This document shows positions 1-12,183 of a stretch of DNA of 64,000 nucleotides, in pieces. The translations under genes and the position numbers were made by a program. This DNA comes from Labia minor (lineage: Eukaryota; Arthropoda; Insecta; Dermaptera; Spongiphoridae). The stretch is from NCBI GenBank assembly GCA_963082975.1, contig OY720344.1, positions 17,347,580 through 17,411,579 on the forward strand, written 5' to 3'. The notes under the pieces are model-generated. The model did not search any database, was not told where the DNA came from, and worked only from the letters and a program-made list of their open reading frames with translations. Each line of letters begins with the position of its first letter. Positions within the stretch are counted from its first letter, which is position 1.

Positions 1-2163
1 TTTGAGTTTTTTTTTCTTACTAACACAGGACAAACAAAAATATTTTGATTTCTTTTTTACTGTATAACAAAGTAAATTAAATTTTTCCTTTTTTCAATTT
101 TCAGAATTCTTAATTTAATTTATGAAAAAAAATAATAGAAAAATTACTTAGAATTAAAATTAAATTAGCTTCTTTTATGAGGAAAAACAGTTAAATGTGA
201 GAATACAGATATTAAACATATCTGTAAGGTTTCCAATTCAGTTTAGAAAAATTAATCAACACAAATAAGAAATTTTTTTATTTGCTTGGAAGAAAATAAA
301 GAAAATGAATGAATGATGAAAAACATGATAAATCAATATAAAATATACAATAGTCTTTAGCCTTTTTATAATTTTCATTATATAAAAAAAATCTTAACTA
401 AGAAAACAATTATTAAATAAACAAAAGAAAATTAACCTGCCTTTTCTATGATATTTTATTTTAATTAAATTAAATATCAATGAATTCATGAATTTTTAAA
501 AAAATAATTTTTAAAAATAATATTAAAGAATGAATGCAATAGAAAAGAGAAGAAGAAGAATTGAGATTTTCTAAATAATAATTTTTTTTTTTAATTTAAA
601 AATAATAAAAAGAAAAAGAAAATGGATGATAAGATAGGACCCCCCTTCTGAAATAGTGCTTTATTGTGGTTCCAGGAAGGATATGCTAATATAGACTAGG
701 TTTTTCTATATAGACTAGGTTTTTCTTTATATCTAGCCTATTCCTAGTACTGAGTCACCAATTGAATGTAAAAATAATTGTAAATCCTTTTTTGTTATGA
801 TATGGAATAAAAAATTTTATGTTTCACAAATTAGTTAATAAACATACTTTTTTAAGCTAAACTAAAAAGGAAGGATATGCTACACAGGCAGACCAGAAGA
901 GGAGTGGTTTTTATCCGGTAATTCGGCATTACTCTGCTACATAAGAACTAAGACAGAGTGAGAAGAATTTCCCTCTTTTTATTTTTTTTTAAAAACTATA
1001 TTTTATGAAAATTTTTCGGTTTGAAGTAAACTTTATATTTTTCTTAGATAGATTTCTTACATAGATTTCCTACATAGGCATGCAACTTCAATCTAAGATT
1101 GTATATTGATTATAATAATCAATAATAGATTCCTTCAATCCTATGACAAAAAAAACAAATTAAAAATTGACCCATAGGAGGTATACATTCGGGCATAGAG
1201 AAGACCTTTGAATATTGTGATCCCTATTTTAATATACTTTAAACAAATATTATATTATAAGAATAAACACATTTTGGTATATAATTAACATTTAAAATAT
1301 AAAATAACTTATTTTTTTCTATTAAAAAAAATGAATTTGTTCTCTACCACTGTAATATTATAATGAAAGTATAATTAAAATTAAAAGTAGAGAATTTAGG
1401 GGTGTAATCGAAACTTTGTATAACTAACTCCACACAAAGATTTAGTTTTACTTTTTACTTATATTTTAGGTAATTATATATATAGTAGTTATTATTTAAA
1501 TAATTAGATTAATAATGATAAACTGTGATAAAGAATTTATATATACCTCACCTTGTACCATTAGTATATTAATCAACAAGTGTTTCATTAAAAAACTTAA
1601 GAACGATGCTCCATAAAAGAATTATTAATAAACATGATAACAATTTCAATAGATAATTTATATATTTATGAATGATAATTAATTCTATTGGAACTTGATA
1701 GAGGCCCTTGAAACCTTATATATATGATATTGTCTAAAAATATTATTTTATATATAATATTTAAGTTTTTATAATAAGATATATAATATATTATTATATA
1801 TTATGTTTAAATTTATCTTATAATTTCATTTTTTAAGAGAAGAAAAAGTAAAAATGAAATATAATATTATTACAATATAAATAGTTATAAGGAAAATGTT
1901 AAATTAGATTTAAAGGAAAATAATTAAAAATAAAAAAAGAGAAAAAATAAATTATAAACAAAATACAATCTAATTTGAAGGGTGCATGAAAATAGGACTT
2001 TCAGATTTCCCCATATACACCACAGCAGAGAGGGGACATATGCCTGAAAAAATATTTAAATATTAATGCTAAACAATCATTAATAAAATCGGTCTAATTT
2101 CATGAATTTTAAAAATATTTTTCTATATTTTTTTCAATTTAAAGTTTTTCCACTATATAAGAC
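1..2163. other. AT-rich region, no gene seen
   Basis: No coding exon, RNA gene or full transposon could be supported here. A 19-bp unit around 'tagactaggtttttct' is repeated in tandem near 690-735. A short phrase 'ggaaggatatgcta' occurs twice, near 675 and 870. The region could be intron or intergenic DNA of a gene lying to the left of the window. Confidence 0.6.
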
Positions 2164-2372
2164 CCACAGGGTGAGAGGTTAGCGTAGCTGGCTCACATTC
2201 TCGTGGTCCCGGGTTCAAGTCCCGGGACTTTCAAGGGAATGTCTTTAGCTGGGGCCTATGGTACGGAGTCAACCCAGCCTCCGGGATCAGAATTGGGAAA
2301 GATGCTTGATAGCACCTCTGATCAAGAAAATCAAGGTAATGGTTGATATAGGACCCGTTCTACTGATCATAG
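2164..2372 (+). repeat. tRNA-derived SINE, copy 1
   Basis: This is a short retroposon with an internal RNA polymerase III promoter. An A box (TAGCGTAGCTGG, about 2179-2190) and a B box (GGTTCAAGTCC, about 2212-2222) are both visible at tRNA-like spacing. They are followed by a unique body that ends 'cccgttctactgatcatag'. A second copy lies inverted at 13985-14191 and shares both the tRNA-like head and the body, so this is a dispersed family and not a lone tRNA gene. No intact cloverleaf is expected or seen. Confidence 0.8.
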
Positions 2373-3072
2373 TTCACTTAATTGATATAATCGAGTTGAT
2401 AAGCGTTTTTCTTGCGTAGGACTTACAAAGTCAGTTTTATTTCTCTATATAAAACACTCTAAACTTAGATAAATATTACGATTCTAATATGTATTTTATA
2501 AAAAAAGGATTTGGAATTGCCCATCATTATTTATATCTTATTTCATTGCAATTCGTCATTTGACTGATAAAAGTATTTCCGTTTTTTGTTTCACTTATGT
2601 TAATCGATCGGATTGAAAAAAAAACTTTCGGACAAATCATTAATAGGTAGAAAAACTTATTTTCTCTTTTCAATTATAATTATTTTCGAATCGTGTTCCT
2701 ATGAAAAAATTCCTAAAGAACTTTACTGATAAGTATTATCTACAACATATAAAAACGCGTATATATATAATTTAAAAAGTGATATATTCTTATAACAAGA
2801 AAGGAGAGAGAGATTAATAATTTGTTTACTATATATAGGATATTAATGTAAATATTTAACAATTAAAAATATGAATTCAAATATTCTTTGAGTTTGAACA
2901 AAATCGGAAAAGTTAAATGCAAACTCATCATCAATAAACGAGATAAAATAAAAATAGAATAAAAATGAAAAAAAAACAAAAAATGATTCTAATATATTTC
3001 AAGAGTTAAAATAACTAAATTATCACAATGAGGTTAAATTTCTTATATATTCAAATACATTAATCTTTTTCA
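2373..3072. other. AT-rich spacer, nothing recognised
   Basis: No open frame, splice-flanked exon or repeat family was recognised between the SINE and the LINE fragment. Confidence 0.5.
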
Positions 3073-3597
3073 GCAGAAATTAATCTCAAAGAACCAATGT
3101 TACATGAGCTAGAAATGATAATAGGAAAATCTAAAAATAATAAAGCAATAGGAATAGATGGGATCCAGGCAGAATTATTCAAATATGGAGAAAACTGTTA
3201 AGTGTATGAACAAATTAGTTCTTTCGATCTTGCATAAGGAAAATATGCCATTAGAATATAGCAGGAGGTAGTTATTATCCCACTCTTTAAGAAGGGAAAT
3301 AGAACCAACTGCAATAACTACAGGAGAATATTTCTTTTGACGACATCTTATAAGATTCTCTCGAATATTGTTTTAATAAAATTACGACCATATGCGAAGG
3401 AAATACTAGGAGAGTATCAAAGCGGGTTCAGGAAAATCGATCAACTTTAGATTAGATATTTTTATTAAGGATGATATTAGAAAAAAAAACGCAAATTTAA
3501 TATTTCTGTTCACCAATTTTTTGTAGACTATACAAAAGCATATGAATCAATAAACCGGGAAAAACTTTTTAAATCTTGATATTAATTGGAATTCTAA

Positions 3598-4239
3598 TAA
3601 GTTGACCTGTGGCCAGGTCCGAACCGACCGACAGTTTGAAGTAAATTAATTTCCAGCTACAGAAACAATTTCAAATAATTTTAAGATATATATTAATGTA
3701 ATAAAAAACAGATATGGATATATCATAAATATTTTTAATTTTATTTTATTTATAATATATATGTAAGACCAGGCTGTGACGTCATAAATGACTGAATGAC
3801 GTCATATAATTTTAAATTGAAAAAAAACTAATAAAGATAATTTTCTCGAGGATAAAACCAATACAAAGTGCATGATTCGTGGTGATATGTAAAAAATCTC
3901 CTCATGTGAAATTTGGTGTGAAAATAACCCTTCCCTTCCTCTCGTCGATCGCTAATACTACCACTTGCGGTTTCCCGATTTGCACCAAAAGTTGATCAAT
4001 TCATCCCATTGATGCATTAAGTAAATATACCAAATTTCATCAAAATCCGTTGAGCCGTTCAGACTGTACACATCTATACGGACGGACAGACGGACGGACA
4101 GACGAATGGACGGACAGACATCATGCTAAAAATACTTTTTTCTGTTAAGAAAATGCATGATTCTTGGAGATATGTAAAAATCTCCACATGTGAAATTTGG
4201 TGTGAAAACAATACCTCCCTTACTATCGTCGGTCGGTAA
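3598..4239 (+). repeat. Interspersed repeat family A, copy 1
   Basis: A 640-bp element that starts 'taagttgacctgtggccagg' and ends 'cgtcggtcggtaa'. It includes a core close to 'aaatttcatcaaaatcggtt', a phrase recurrent in arthropod repeats, and a variable run of cggacgga/cagacgga tetramers near 4078-4120. Other copies lie at 4442-5057, 52565-53190 and 60015-60586. There is no coding capacity. The subterminal ACCGACCGAC near the start and GTCGGTCGGT at the end are inverted copies of each other. It is inserted in a LINE. Confidence 0.8.
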
Positions 4240-4441
4240 AAAACTAGTACGTATGGTTCAAATTTGTCTTGAAGATAGTAAAGGAAGAGTAAGATGCGGG
4301 AATCAACTGTCAGAAACTTTCGAAATTCGGAAAGGGTTAAAAAACAAGGAGACGAATTATCACCAATTTTATTTAATTTAGTACTGGAATATGTAATTAG
4401 ACAAATTGAGAAAAAATCAAACGGAATCGAATTAAACAAAA

Positions 4442-5057
4442 TAAGTTGACCTGTGGCCAGGTCCGAACCGACCGACGGTTTGAAATAAATTAATTTCCAG
4501 CTACAGAAACAATTTCAAATAATTTTCATATATCTATTAATGTAATAAAAAACAGATATGGATACATAAATAATAAATATAAACATTTTTAATTTTATTT
4601 TATTTATAATATATATTCAAGACCAGGCTGTGACGTCATGAATGGCTGGATGACGTCATATAATTTTAAATCAAGAAAAAACTAATAAATATGATTTTTC
4701 TCGAGGATAAAACCAATACAAAGTGCATGATTCGTGGTGATATATAAAAAAATCTCCTTTGGTGTGAAAATAACCCTTTCCTTCCTATCGTCGATCGCTA
4801 ATACTACCACTTCCGGTTTCCGGAATTGCACCAAAAGTTGATCCATTCATCCCACTGATGCATTAAGTAAATATACCAAATTTCATCAAAATCGGTTGAG
4901 CCGTTCAGGCTGTACACATCTATACGGACGGACAGACATCATGCTAAAAATACTTTTTTCTGTTTATAAAATGCATGATTCGTGGAGATATGTAAAAATC
5001 TCCACATGTGAAATTTGGTGTGAAAACAATACCTCCCTTACTATCGTCGGTCGGTAA
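4442..5057 (+). repeat. Interspersed repeat family A, copy 2
   Basis: Same family and orientation as the copy at 3598, inserted about 200 bp further along the same LINE. It has the same start (agttgacctgtggccagg) and end (gtcggtcggtaa). The cggacgga tract is shorter and a few bases are missing near 4755. Confidence 0.8.
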
Positions 5058-5744
5058 AAATTCAAGTATTAGTTTAGGCAGACGAGTTAAATATAATAGG
5101 AGATTCGGCAGTTGCAATTAAGGATAGCGTAGAAAAATTAATCGAAGCAGGAAAAGAGATGGGGCTGGAAATTAATAGTGCTAAGACAAAGTATTTAGTA
5201 ACAGAGAGGAAAAGTATTAATACACAAGTCAACATTTATTATCAAAGGGGATAAAAATTAAAATATATAAAACAATTATTTTACCTGTTGTATTATATGG
5301 GTGTGAGACATGGTCTATGACCTTAGGAGACGAGAGGATATTTAGAGAATTTGAGAATAGGATTCTTCGCAGCATTTATGGGCCAAAGAAAGATGAGGTC
5401 ACCGGGTAATGGCGGAGACTGCATAACGAGGAATTGCATGACTTCTATGCATCTCCAGATATAAAATCGAGAAGATTGCTTTGGGCAGGGCTTGTGGCTA
5501 GAATGGGAGAGGAAAGAATGGTAGAAAATATATTGGTAGGGAGACCGAGTGGGAAACGTCCACTGGAAAGAACAAGGACGTGGTGGGTGGATAATGTGGG
5601 AAAAGATGTAAGAGAGATTTTTTATTATTCTCCCCCGTACGATAATCGTAGTTAGATTAAAGACCAACGCTTCGGTTATATTAACTTAACTATAAGGGGG
5701 ATTGTCGAGTAGAAAGTACTTTTTTTCAAATTAACATCGTCAAC

Positions 5745-6930
5745 ACCCCTAGCGCAGGATATAGGGGCGAGATACACGGGCGCCAAATTTTGAGGGACGC
5801 CGATATAAAAATAAAATATTTTTTAACAACGTTAATTATTTTTTTTATTGTCAACGAATTGAATAATAAAAATAATATTTAAAGAAAACTATTTCTTTAG
5901 TCAGAATTCATATTAAGTCAAAAAAGAGATTAATAGACGAAAACAAAAAATTATTAATAAAAATAAATCTGGAGTGTCTCCACTCGAGTATCTCGCAATT
6001 TGAATTGGATAAAATAAGATATATTATATTTAAATTAAATTTAATTAATTAAATTATAAATTAAAATTAATAAATAATATTTATTAAACCAGTGCGTGTT
6101 TGGCTCTTTGTTGATGGCACCATGACACGTGCTGGCGCGTGATTTGCAATGTTAAAAAATTAATTCCCGTACTTTCAGCGATTCAATCAAGCTGATATTC
6201 TATATATAGCAGTTTTATACAATTATTAATAATGTGAAAAACTATCAAACATATATATTTACTTTTTACAGTCAGTTTAGAGGAACAAAAATGAAAACGT
6301 GTTAGGTAATGACCCTCTTCCAGATGAGCTACATTTCTCAAAAGTTGATAGAAAACTATAAATAACGCTCGTGTACCAAATTTCAAATCTTGTCTACACA
6401 CAAACACAGACACACACACATATATATACACACAGACATTTTTCTCTACCTTAGTGAATAAGATTCAGGAACCTTCAAAACGTATAAAAACATCTAAATC
6501 TCGACATCGAAAATTTTCGCGATCGCAATACTATCTCTGGCGAGATAGTAATAATGAGACCTAAGAATATTTTTGGCTTTTATCACACAACAGATTCAGA
6601 CAAATGTATTTTAATCTCTAAAAAGTTTATTTTTATTTATTTTGAAAAGATAATTTATAATCAGTATCATTTTGCATTAACAACACTTGCCCTGCATTAA
6701 ATTAAATTATAAAATAGTTTTGTTACGTATTCGTTGTAGAATTAATTAATTTTGATTATTTTTACATTACATAAATTTCGGCAAGTAACATAAGCACATA
6801 ATATAAATTAATAATAGTATAAATTATAATAGTAAAATTTATTTATAAATTTACAGTAACTTTCAATATTCTTGTATGAAATGGCTGCAAATTTTGTTTT
6901 TACCCCGGGCGTTCAAAACCCTAGAATCTC
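5745..6930 (+). repeat. Dispersed repeat D, copy 1 (hosts repeat B)
   Basis: Sequence left and right of repeat B here matches sequence left and right of the hAT element at 12377-13293. Shared phrases include 'aaactatttctttagtcagaatt', 'attaatagacgaaaac' and, on the right, 'aagtttatttttatttattt' followed by 'gaaaagataattt'. Both loci are therefore copies of one older repeat, each later hit by a different element. No coding sequence was seen. Confidence 0.5.
5969..6551 (+). repeat. Repeat family B, copy 1
   Basis: A 580-bp non-coding element that begins 'ctggagtgtctccactcg', with a small hairpin (GAGTG/CACTC), and ends 'ctctggcgagatagtaa'. The phrase ACTATCTCGC near the start and GCGAGATAGT at the end are inverted copies, so it has short subterminal inverted repeats. 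A CA/TA microsatellite lies near 6404-6430. Other copies are at 11050-11733, 61959-62882 and, inverted, 63207-63815. Confidence 0.75.
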
Positions 6931-7138
6931 CCATGCTCCCATCCCCCTCCCATCCTTAGTACGATAAAAAGTTTGGGCCTTTAGTCTAACGATGATTATC
7001 ATACGGGGGCATAATTCCATTAAGAACCAAAAAGGTCTTGCTTGTTAAGGTGATTAAAAGACGTGCTTTCCTTCAATTTACAAATATTATTCGAAATTAA
7101 TAATGAAAATGGTATTAAAAAAACTTTTATCTAAAATA

Positions 7139-7640
7139 CGAGGGCAGGTCAATAAGTCTATCTTTTTGAATTTCCCGTCTCTTAAATGAAATAGCAACAC
7201 AGCTCCTGTCAGCAGATAACTATCAGCTGACTCCTGTCGACATTTGAACCAGCAGGGTCTTTTAGTTTTTGTTTGACATCCATTAATAGCAGACTGATTC
7301 GAGAAGAAAATAGAAAAAAGTGAATTTCGTGTGCTCATTAATGTTTGTCGTTTTTTAAACCCAATATGGACGAGATTTTGCGCCTTTTCGTAACCCTGGA
7401 TCTAACGTGAATCCACCACAACACACCAGAGACCAAACACCAGTCAAAACACTGGATTATTCGGGGTAAATCGGCACCAAAGAGGGTCACGACAAATCTT
7501 ATTTTTTGGAATGAATACAAATATTGGAGATACTCTGGACGAAGTGTATAGAGCTTAAAGGAGACTACGTTGAAAAATAAAATAATTTTTATCCAAAAAC
7601 CTGTTTCATTCAAGTCACGGACTTATTTTACCTGCTCTAG
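7139..7640 (+). mobile_element. Internally deleted mariner element, copy 1
   Basis: Inverted ends (CGAGGGCAGGTCAATAAGTC on the left; reverse complement CTAGAGCAGGTAAAATAAGTC-like on the right) are flanked by TA on both sides, the mariner target. The remaining code is in pieces on the plus strand: EKSEFRVLI (N-terminus of irritans-type mariner transposase) near 7311, a central piece with IHHNTPETKHQSKHW, and the 3' end with LKGDYVEK-like code near 7550. About two thirds of the usual 1.3 kb is missing, so the element can only be mobilised in trans. A relative lies at 58832-59338. Confidence 0.8.
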
Positions 7641-8816
7641 TATGTATAGAAAAATGAAAATTGAACTAAACAAAATCTCTTAGATTGAAGAGCGTGTTAA
7701 AAATGACACATTGCCATGTGATATTCGAAATAAATCTGCGATAAACCTTTTTCATACTTTCTCATTTGGCATTCTATAGAATTCCTAATTTCAAACTTTA
7801 TCAGTAACTTACACCAATAATAAAATAATTATAAATCATAAATGGATTCGAATGAGTATTGTTCGATAAATTAATGCGGATCTAACTTTACATTATTTAA
7901 ATATTTATTCTTCAATGTTAGCACAGTTTAAGATGATAAAAAATATAGGTGTGTGTTATTGGTCTATAGAGAGACAAACTTTTGATCGAAATCCAAAAGA
8001 AATATTTGCTAATTAAAATAGAAAAAACGTGACGCAAGCAATTCGAGAAATAAATGGCTATATTGACATCAGGTCAAAGAAGTGAAATTTTTTCAATAAA
8101 TCTAATTCTTTAATATGGAATAATAATTAACAAAAACCTATTATGAATTAATTTTAAATTAAGGAAATGTTTGTTATTTTTTTAACTTAACTTAATACAG
8201 ATGGCAAATTTACAAGAATTATAAACTTTCCAAAGTGAGTTTATGAATGAATTGTATATAAATAAATTTTTCTAAAAATTTAATAAAATTTAATAAAAAT
8301 TGAACATTTAAATATTTTCCATAAAGAATTCGAATTCATTCGAAATAGCTTTGTATGTAACGCCAAATTGAATCTAAATTAATCTTTTGGCTCTTTTCCT
8401 ATTGGTAAATATTATAAATGTGTGAATGTTTAATATTTAATGAAAGATTAATGTTTATTTATTTTTTTTTTATAATTTCATTTCCTCTAGGATGAAAATA
8501 TATTTTTTTTAAATGAATGTAGTACAGATGTGTGACTTCAGAGTTAAAAGTATAATCTCTTTTTTGTTAATCAAAAACAAATTGAATAATAAAACCATTT
8601 TACCAGCTTTGTTATTTTTTTAAATATATTTATTGGTTTTTTGCAGGTGATAATAAGGAATGTTTCCGATTTAGGAAAAATTAATCTTAAGAGGAAATTT
8701 ATAGAAAACAAAAAGAAGGCTGGTGGGTGGGGGGTTCTTAACCAAACCGCATCCGTTGGCTTTTACATATAAGATTCTCCATCTGATAAATAAGTATAAT
8801 AGATGTATAGACTCAC
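7641..8816. other. AT-rich spacer, nothing recognised
   Basis: No exon, RNA gene or transposon end was recognised. The longest frames are short and look like chance openings. Confidence 0.5.
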
Positions 8817-8919
8817 CCGTTTGGTGATCCGATCGAGCAGCTGAACAGCTGAACGTTCCAGACTCGGCGGACATGGACGAATCCGCCTCTTCTACGCCTT
8901 TTTGCCAGGCAACAGCAAC
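8817..8919 (-). CDS. Exon-like GC-rich island, unknown gene
   Basis: A 103-bp GC-rich block in AT-rich DNA has a textbook acceptor on its minus-strand left side (tttttgtgtattgcag) and a strong donor (gtgagt) at its end. One open frame reads VAVAWQKGVEEADSSMSAES and so on for 34 codons. A second frame (CCCLAKRRRRGG...) is also open, so the frame is not certain and it could be untranslated leader. No protein family was recognised. A partner exon may be the GC-rich block at 10371-10700, but the phases of the obvious frames do not join. Confidence 0.35.
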
Positions 8920-10370
8920 CTGCAATACACAAAAACACCCCTTGAACTTAAAGAAGGTGAAATGAAGACTAAGCGAAATTTGAAGAAGCTCTAGCGTTTT
9001 TTAGCATTTATTTGATCTTCTTGCTAATAAAAAAATTATGATTTTTGGATTATTCAATAATAATAGTACAATATTTATATATATACTAGCCGTTCCCGGC
9101 ATCATATGCTGCCGGCGGCATAAAACTTCTTAGAGACAGGCGGCTTCTAACCGCACGAGATTGAAAAATAATAATAATTTATAGGAAATTTTGTTTCATA
9201 TACTTACAAAAAAACACAATCTTTAAATATAAAACTATTAACTTGATTCAAATCGTCGTAATATTTTTTTTTTTTTTTTTTCAATATTTAATAATAACAA
9301 AACAAAATTTAAAAAAATGAAGTTAGTAACAAATTAATAATTTTGATAAGTTTCTTTTTATGTTTAATATGTTTAATAAATTCTCTTCTATGATAAAAAG
9401 TAATATTAATATCAAAAATTAGAATATCTCAATTTATATTTCAAATTTTTTTTATTTTAAATTCTATAAAAATTGTAAATTGTAAAATTCTAAATTAGTA
9501 ACTAACTTCATAATGTTACAAACATTTCATACATACATACGACGAAAATTATATATATATAATTTATATTTTATGAATTTCAAGAGAGTAGAAATGATTT
9601 TAATTTTGTCACTCTCTAAAATAATCAAAGAATAAATAATTTTAAAAAATCAGAAAAATTTCAATATTTCCGAAAAACAGAAAATCTACCTAAAAGAAAA
9701 TTATTTTTCTTTTCCAGTGTGTGTAGTAGAATAGAATTAGAGTTAATTTCAATAAATTATAGTAATAATAATTTTATTAATAATAAATTTTGAATAAGAT
9801 ATAGCATAATAATTGATTATTTATAAACTCACTATTAATTTTATTTGAATTTAAAAAATTTAAAACCAAAATAAAAATTATTTATCATATAAACATGGAA
9901 AGAATTAAGAGAAAAACTCTTCAATTTTTGGTATTTTAATTTATATTTAAGAAACTTAATAAAAAATACTGAAATTTTATTATTGTTTTTATTATATTTT
10001 TAATTTTTTTAATATTTTTATACTTCTAGGAAAAAAAAGTATTTAAGTAGAGTTAGAAATGTTATTTTAAAACAATCCTAAAACGATATTTATAGTCAAT
10101 AATAGAAATCAAACTGTTTTTTAAAAAATTTTTAACTATTATATTAAAACTTGTTAATCAAAATAAAATAAAAATAAAAACTTATTAATGTTTGTTTTCT
10201 GTTTAGGCGATTTTTAATTTTCAGAGGGAATTCGGTGCCCGAGAAGAATGAGAAGTAAGAATAGTTATGTATTGTTTATATATATAAATATATATATATG
10301 TAAATGATCATGATAGAGTTGTCAACTCTCTAGATAAGAAAAAGAGAGGGAGAGAGAGTCGATTGCCTAC
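8920..10370. other. AT-rich region with one truncated repeat head
   Basis: At about 9087 the sequence 'actagccgttcccggcatc' starts a short GC-rich stretch, to about 9165, that resembles the 5' ends of other arthropod non-coding repeats. Compare 'ctagctgctccgagcgcc' at 38886. A poly-T run lies near 9266 and TA repeats near 9550 and 10280. Nothing else was recognised. Confidence 0.4.
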
Positions 10371-10700
10371 CTCTTTAATTGTGCAAATACGGAGTACGAT
10401 TGCGTCGAACCAAAAGTCCCGATATTAATATTGTTGTTGTTTTTGATAATGTTGGTGTTGGTGTTGATGAGGATGATGATGATGTGTTGGTAGTCGCCGT
10501 TGGTGCTGTTGCGTCGACGTCGTTCAGGCCGTCGCCGTCGCCGCCGCCTCCATAGCAACTGCCGGAAATCCAATGCCGATAGAGAAAAAAAAATATTCAT
10601 GTGTGAATGCCATCGTCTAACGCGTTGAGCAAATGAACATTCGAATGTCAAAAAGAGAGAACGATCCAGATTCATTTTGAAATATGGAGCCAAATAGAAT
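10371..10700 (-). other. Possible first exon or leader with triplet repeats
   Basis: A GC-richer block rich in CAC/AAC/CGG triplets on the minus strand, with an open frame from 10693 to a possible donor (gtaggc) at 10370. The frame has a basic Arg run, then Asn/Ile/Thr-rich sequence, then GTFGSTQSYSVFAQLKR. Low-complexity code of this kind is common in leaders and in disordered N-termini. A second frame downstream (about 10380-10510) is Ser/Thr/Pro-rich. No family was recognised, and reading on into the 8919 exon in this frame hits a stop, so a shared gene is not proven. Confidence 0.25.
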
Positions 10701-11049
10701 TCGTCAGAGAATCACACTTTAAGATTCCATTCTAATAAGATATCCATCAAGTATTTTTATCCAGTAAAATGCTCTACTAAGTATTTATTTATTTATTTAT
10801 TTAATTAACTTAATAACAATTTTATTTACACTATTTTTCCTTATTTAATATTTATGTTTAAGATTCGTGTAATAAAGCGTGTTATCAGGTCAATTGTCAC
10901 ACACACACATTTTTACTTTTATTTATTTATAATAATATTTATATTATATATATATACATAGATTGGTATATATTTATAGTAAGAAAAAGTATTGCGTTTG
11001 TTGAGTGGAAATACAAGTTTTAAGGTTCCCAGAGTTCAAAAAAAAAATT

Positions 11050-11584
11050 TGGAGTGTATCCACTCGACTATCTCGCAAATTTGAATTGGATTAATTAACA
11101 TATATTATATTTGAATTAAATTATAAATTAAGTAAAATTAAATTGTATTAATTAATTAATTTTTAAAAAAATTAAATTTACAGAATATAGTATTGTTATT
11201 CAATTAAATTAATTAATTAACATATATTAAATTTAAAACCTTTACCTTCATTTTTAAGTCAAAATTTAAAAGTCTAAAAAATTAATTCGCGTATAATGAA
11301 TTTTCATTATGTTTACTATTATTTTTACATATAAACATATATAATATAATAATAATGATACTGAATGCACATTGTAAAAAATATATAATACTAAAAATAC
11401 AAAAAGAAACAACGAAATAAAAAAAATGAAATCATAATTATTTCACTAGTGCGATATTTGTTTCATGAGGGCGCAGAATATAAAAGTGTGATGAATCTCG
11501 CGGGCCGCAAAAATGTTTACGGCGGGCCGCGGGTTGGCCACCCCTGTTCTAGCTCAAACTGTTTTTGCCTAATCTTGTCTACAT

Positions 11585-11625
<41 letters not shown>

Positions 11626-11733
11626 CAGACATTTTTATTAACATTAGTGAAAGGAGCCTTCAAAACGTATAAAAACATCAAAATCTTAACATCGAAAATT
11701 TTCGTGATCGCAATACTATCTGGCGAGATAGTA
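11050..11733 (+). repeat. Repeat family B, copy 2, interrupted by a truncated hAT MITE
   Basis: The left part (11050 to about 11293) and right part (about 11547-11733, ending 'tctggcgagatagtaa') match family B. Between them lies a piece of the MITE seen whole at 20844-21241 (here 11296-11546, including its right end 'ttggccacccctg'). The left end of that MITE and the middle of B are lost, so a deletion followed the insertion. CA and TA microsatellites lie at 11583-11625. Confidence 0.7.
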
Positions 11734-12183
11734 AAATGAGACGGATTATTTTAAATTCTCTATACAATACAATGTAAAAGAAAAGATACATATACGAATT
11801 GATATATTTACTCAGTTTTTTATTAATTTATGCATATTAAATATATATATATAGCTATATATTACATGAAATTTAAAAAAGGAGCGGTGTTGTGTATAAA
11901 GTCAGTCTGTGTATGTGAACAGAGTAACTCAAAAAATGTTTCCAACTGAGATTATGTTTATTTAATCTTATATCCCTAAGAGTACCACTTATTTTTAAAA
12001 AAATAATAATTAATTATTAGATAAATTAATTTCTATAAAGATATTTTCCATCAAAATATATATTATATATATACAAATAAAAAAAAATTTTAATTCATTA
12101 CACTAAAATTTTACAATGAAACAAGAATTTATATAATTAGATTGAGAGAATTTTAAAAGAATTTTAATATAATTATTATTATA

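Larger units (their letters stand above)
3073..5627 (+). mobile_element. LINE reverse transcriptase fragment, split by two insertions
   Basis: This is a degraded non-LTR retrotransposon on the plus strand, in three pieces: about 3073-3597, 4240-4440 and 5060-5627. The first piece reads like the start of a reverse transcriptase (NNKAIGIDGIQAELFKYGE), then the 'CNNYR' and 'GFRK' blocks in shifted frames. The second piece continues with KLVRMVQICLEDSKGRVRCG and the ILFNLVLEY block. The third holds the C-terminal tail common in arthropod LINEs (SRRLLWAGLVARMGEER, GKRPLERTRTWWVDN). The pieces join in register when the two family A repeats (3598-4239, 4442-5057) are removed, so the LINE came first. 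It carries several stops and frameshifts and has no 5' end. RTE-like affinity is likely but the clade is not settled. Related 3' ends lie on the minus strand at 39046-39300, 44183-44440 and 46400-47050. Confidence 0.8.
5632..7009. mobile_element. Non-coding DNA transposon with CCCCCGTA inverted ends
   Basis: The left end (from 5632) reads CCCCCGTACGATAATCGTAG. The right end, reverse-complemented from 7009, reads CCCCCGTATGATAATCATCG, and the match continues for over 30 bp (GTTAGAYTAAAG). The element sits at the 3' edge of the LINE fragment. The flanks (ATTATTCT, ATAATTCC) match at 6 of 8 bases and may be a worn target duplication. Inside lie repeat B (5969-6551) and a D-type sequence shared with 12184-13590. 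No transposase is seen. The superfamily is not assigned. Confidence 0.6.

Noticed and set aside
2164-2235. Functional tRNA gene.
   Set aside because: A and B boxes are present, but the sequence does not close into a cloverleaf and the same head plus body recurs at 13985-14191, so it is a SINE.
10367-10693. A 108-codon minus-strand frame joined by splicing to the exon at 8817-8919.
   Set aside because: The frame ends in phase 2 at the donor; joining it to 8919 leads to a stop within nine codons. The two blocks are kept as separate, weak features.
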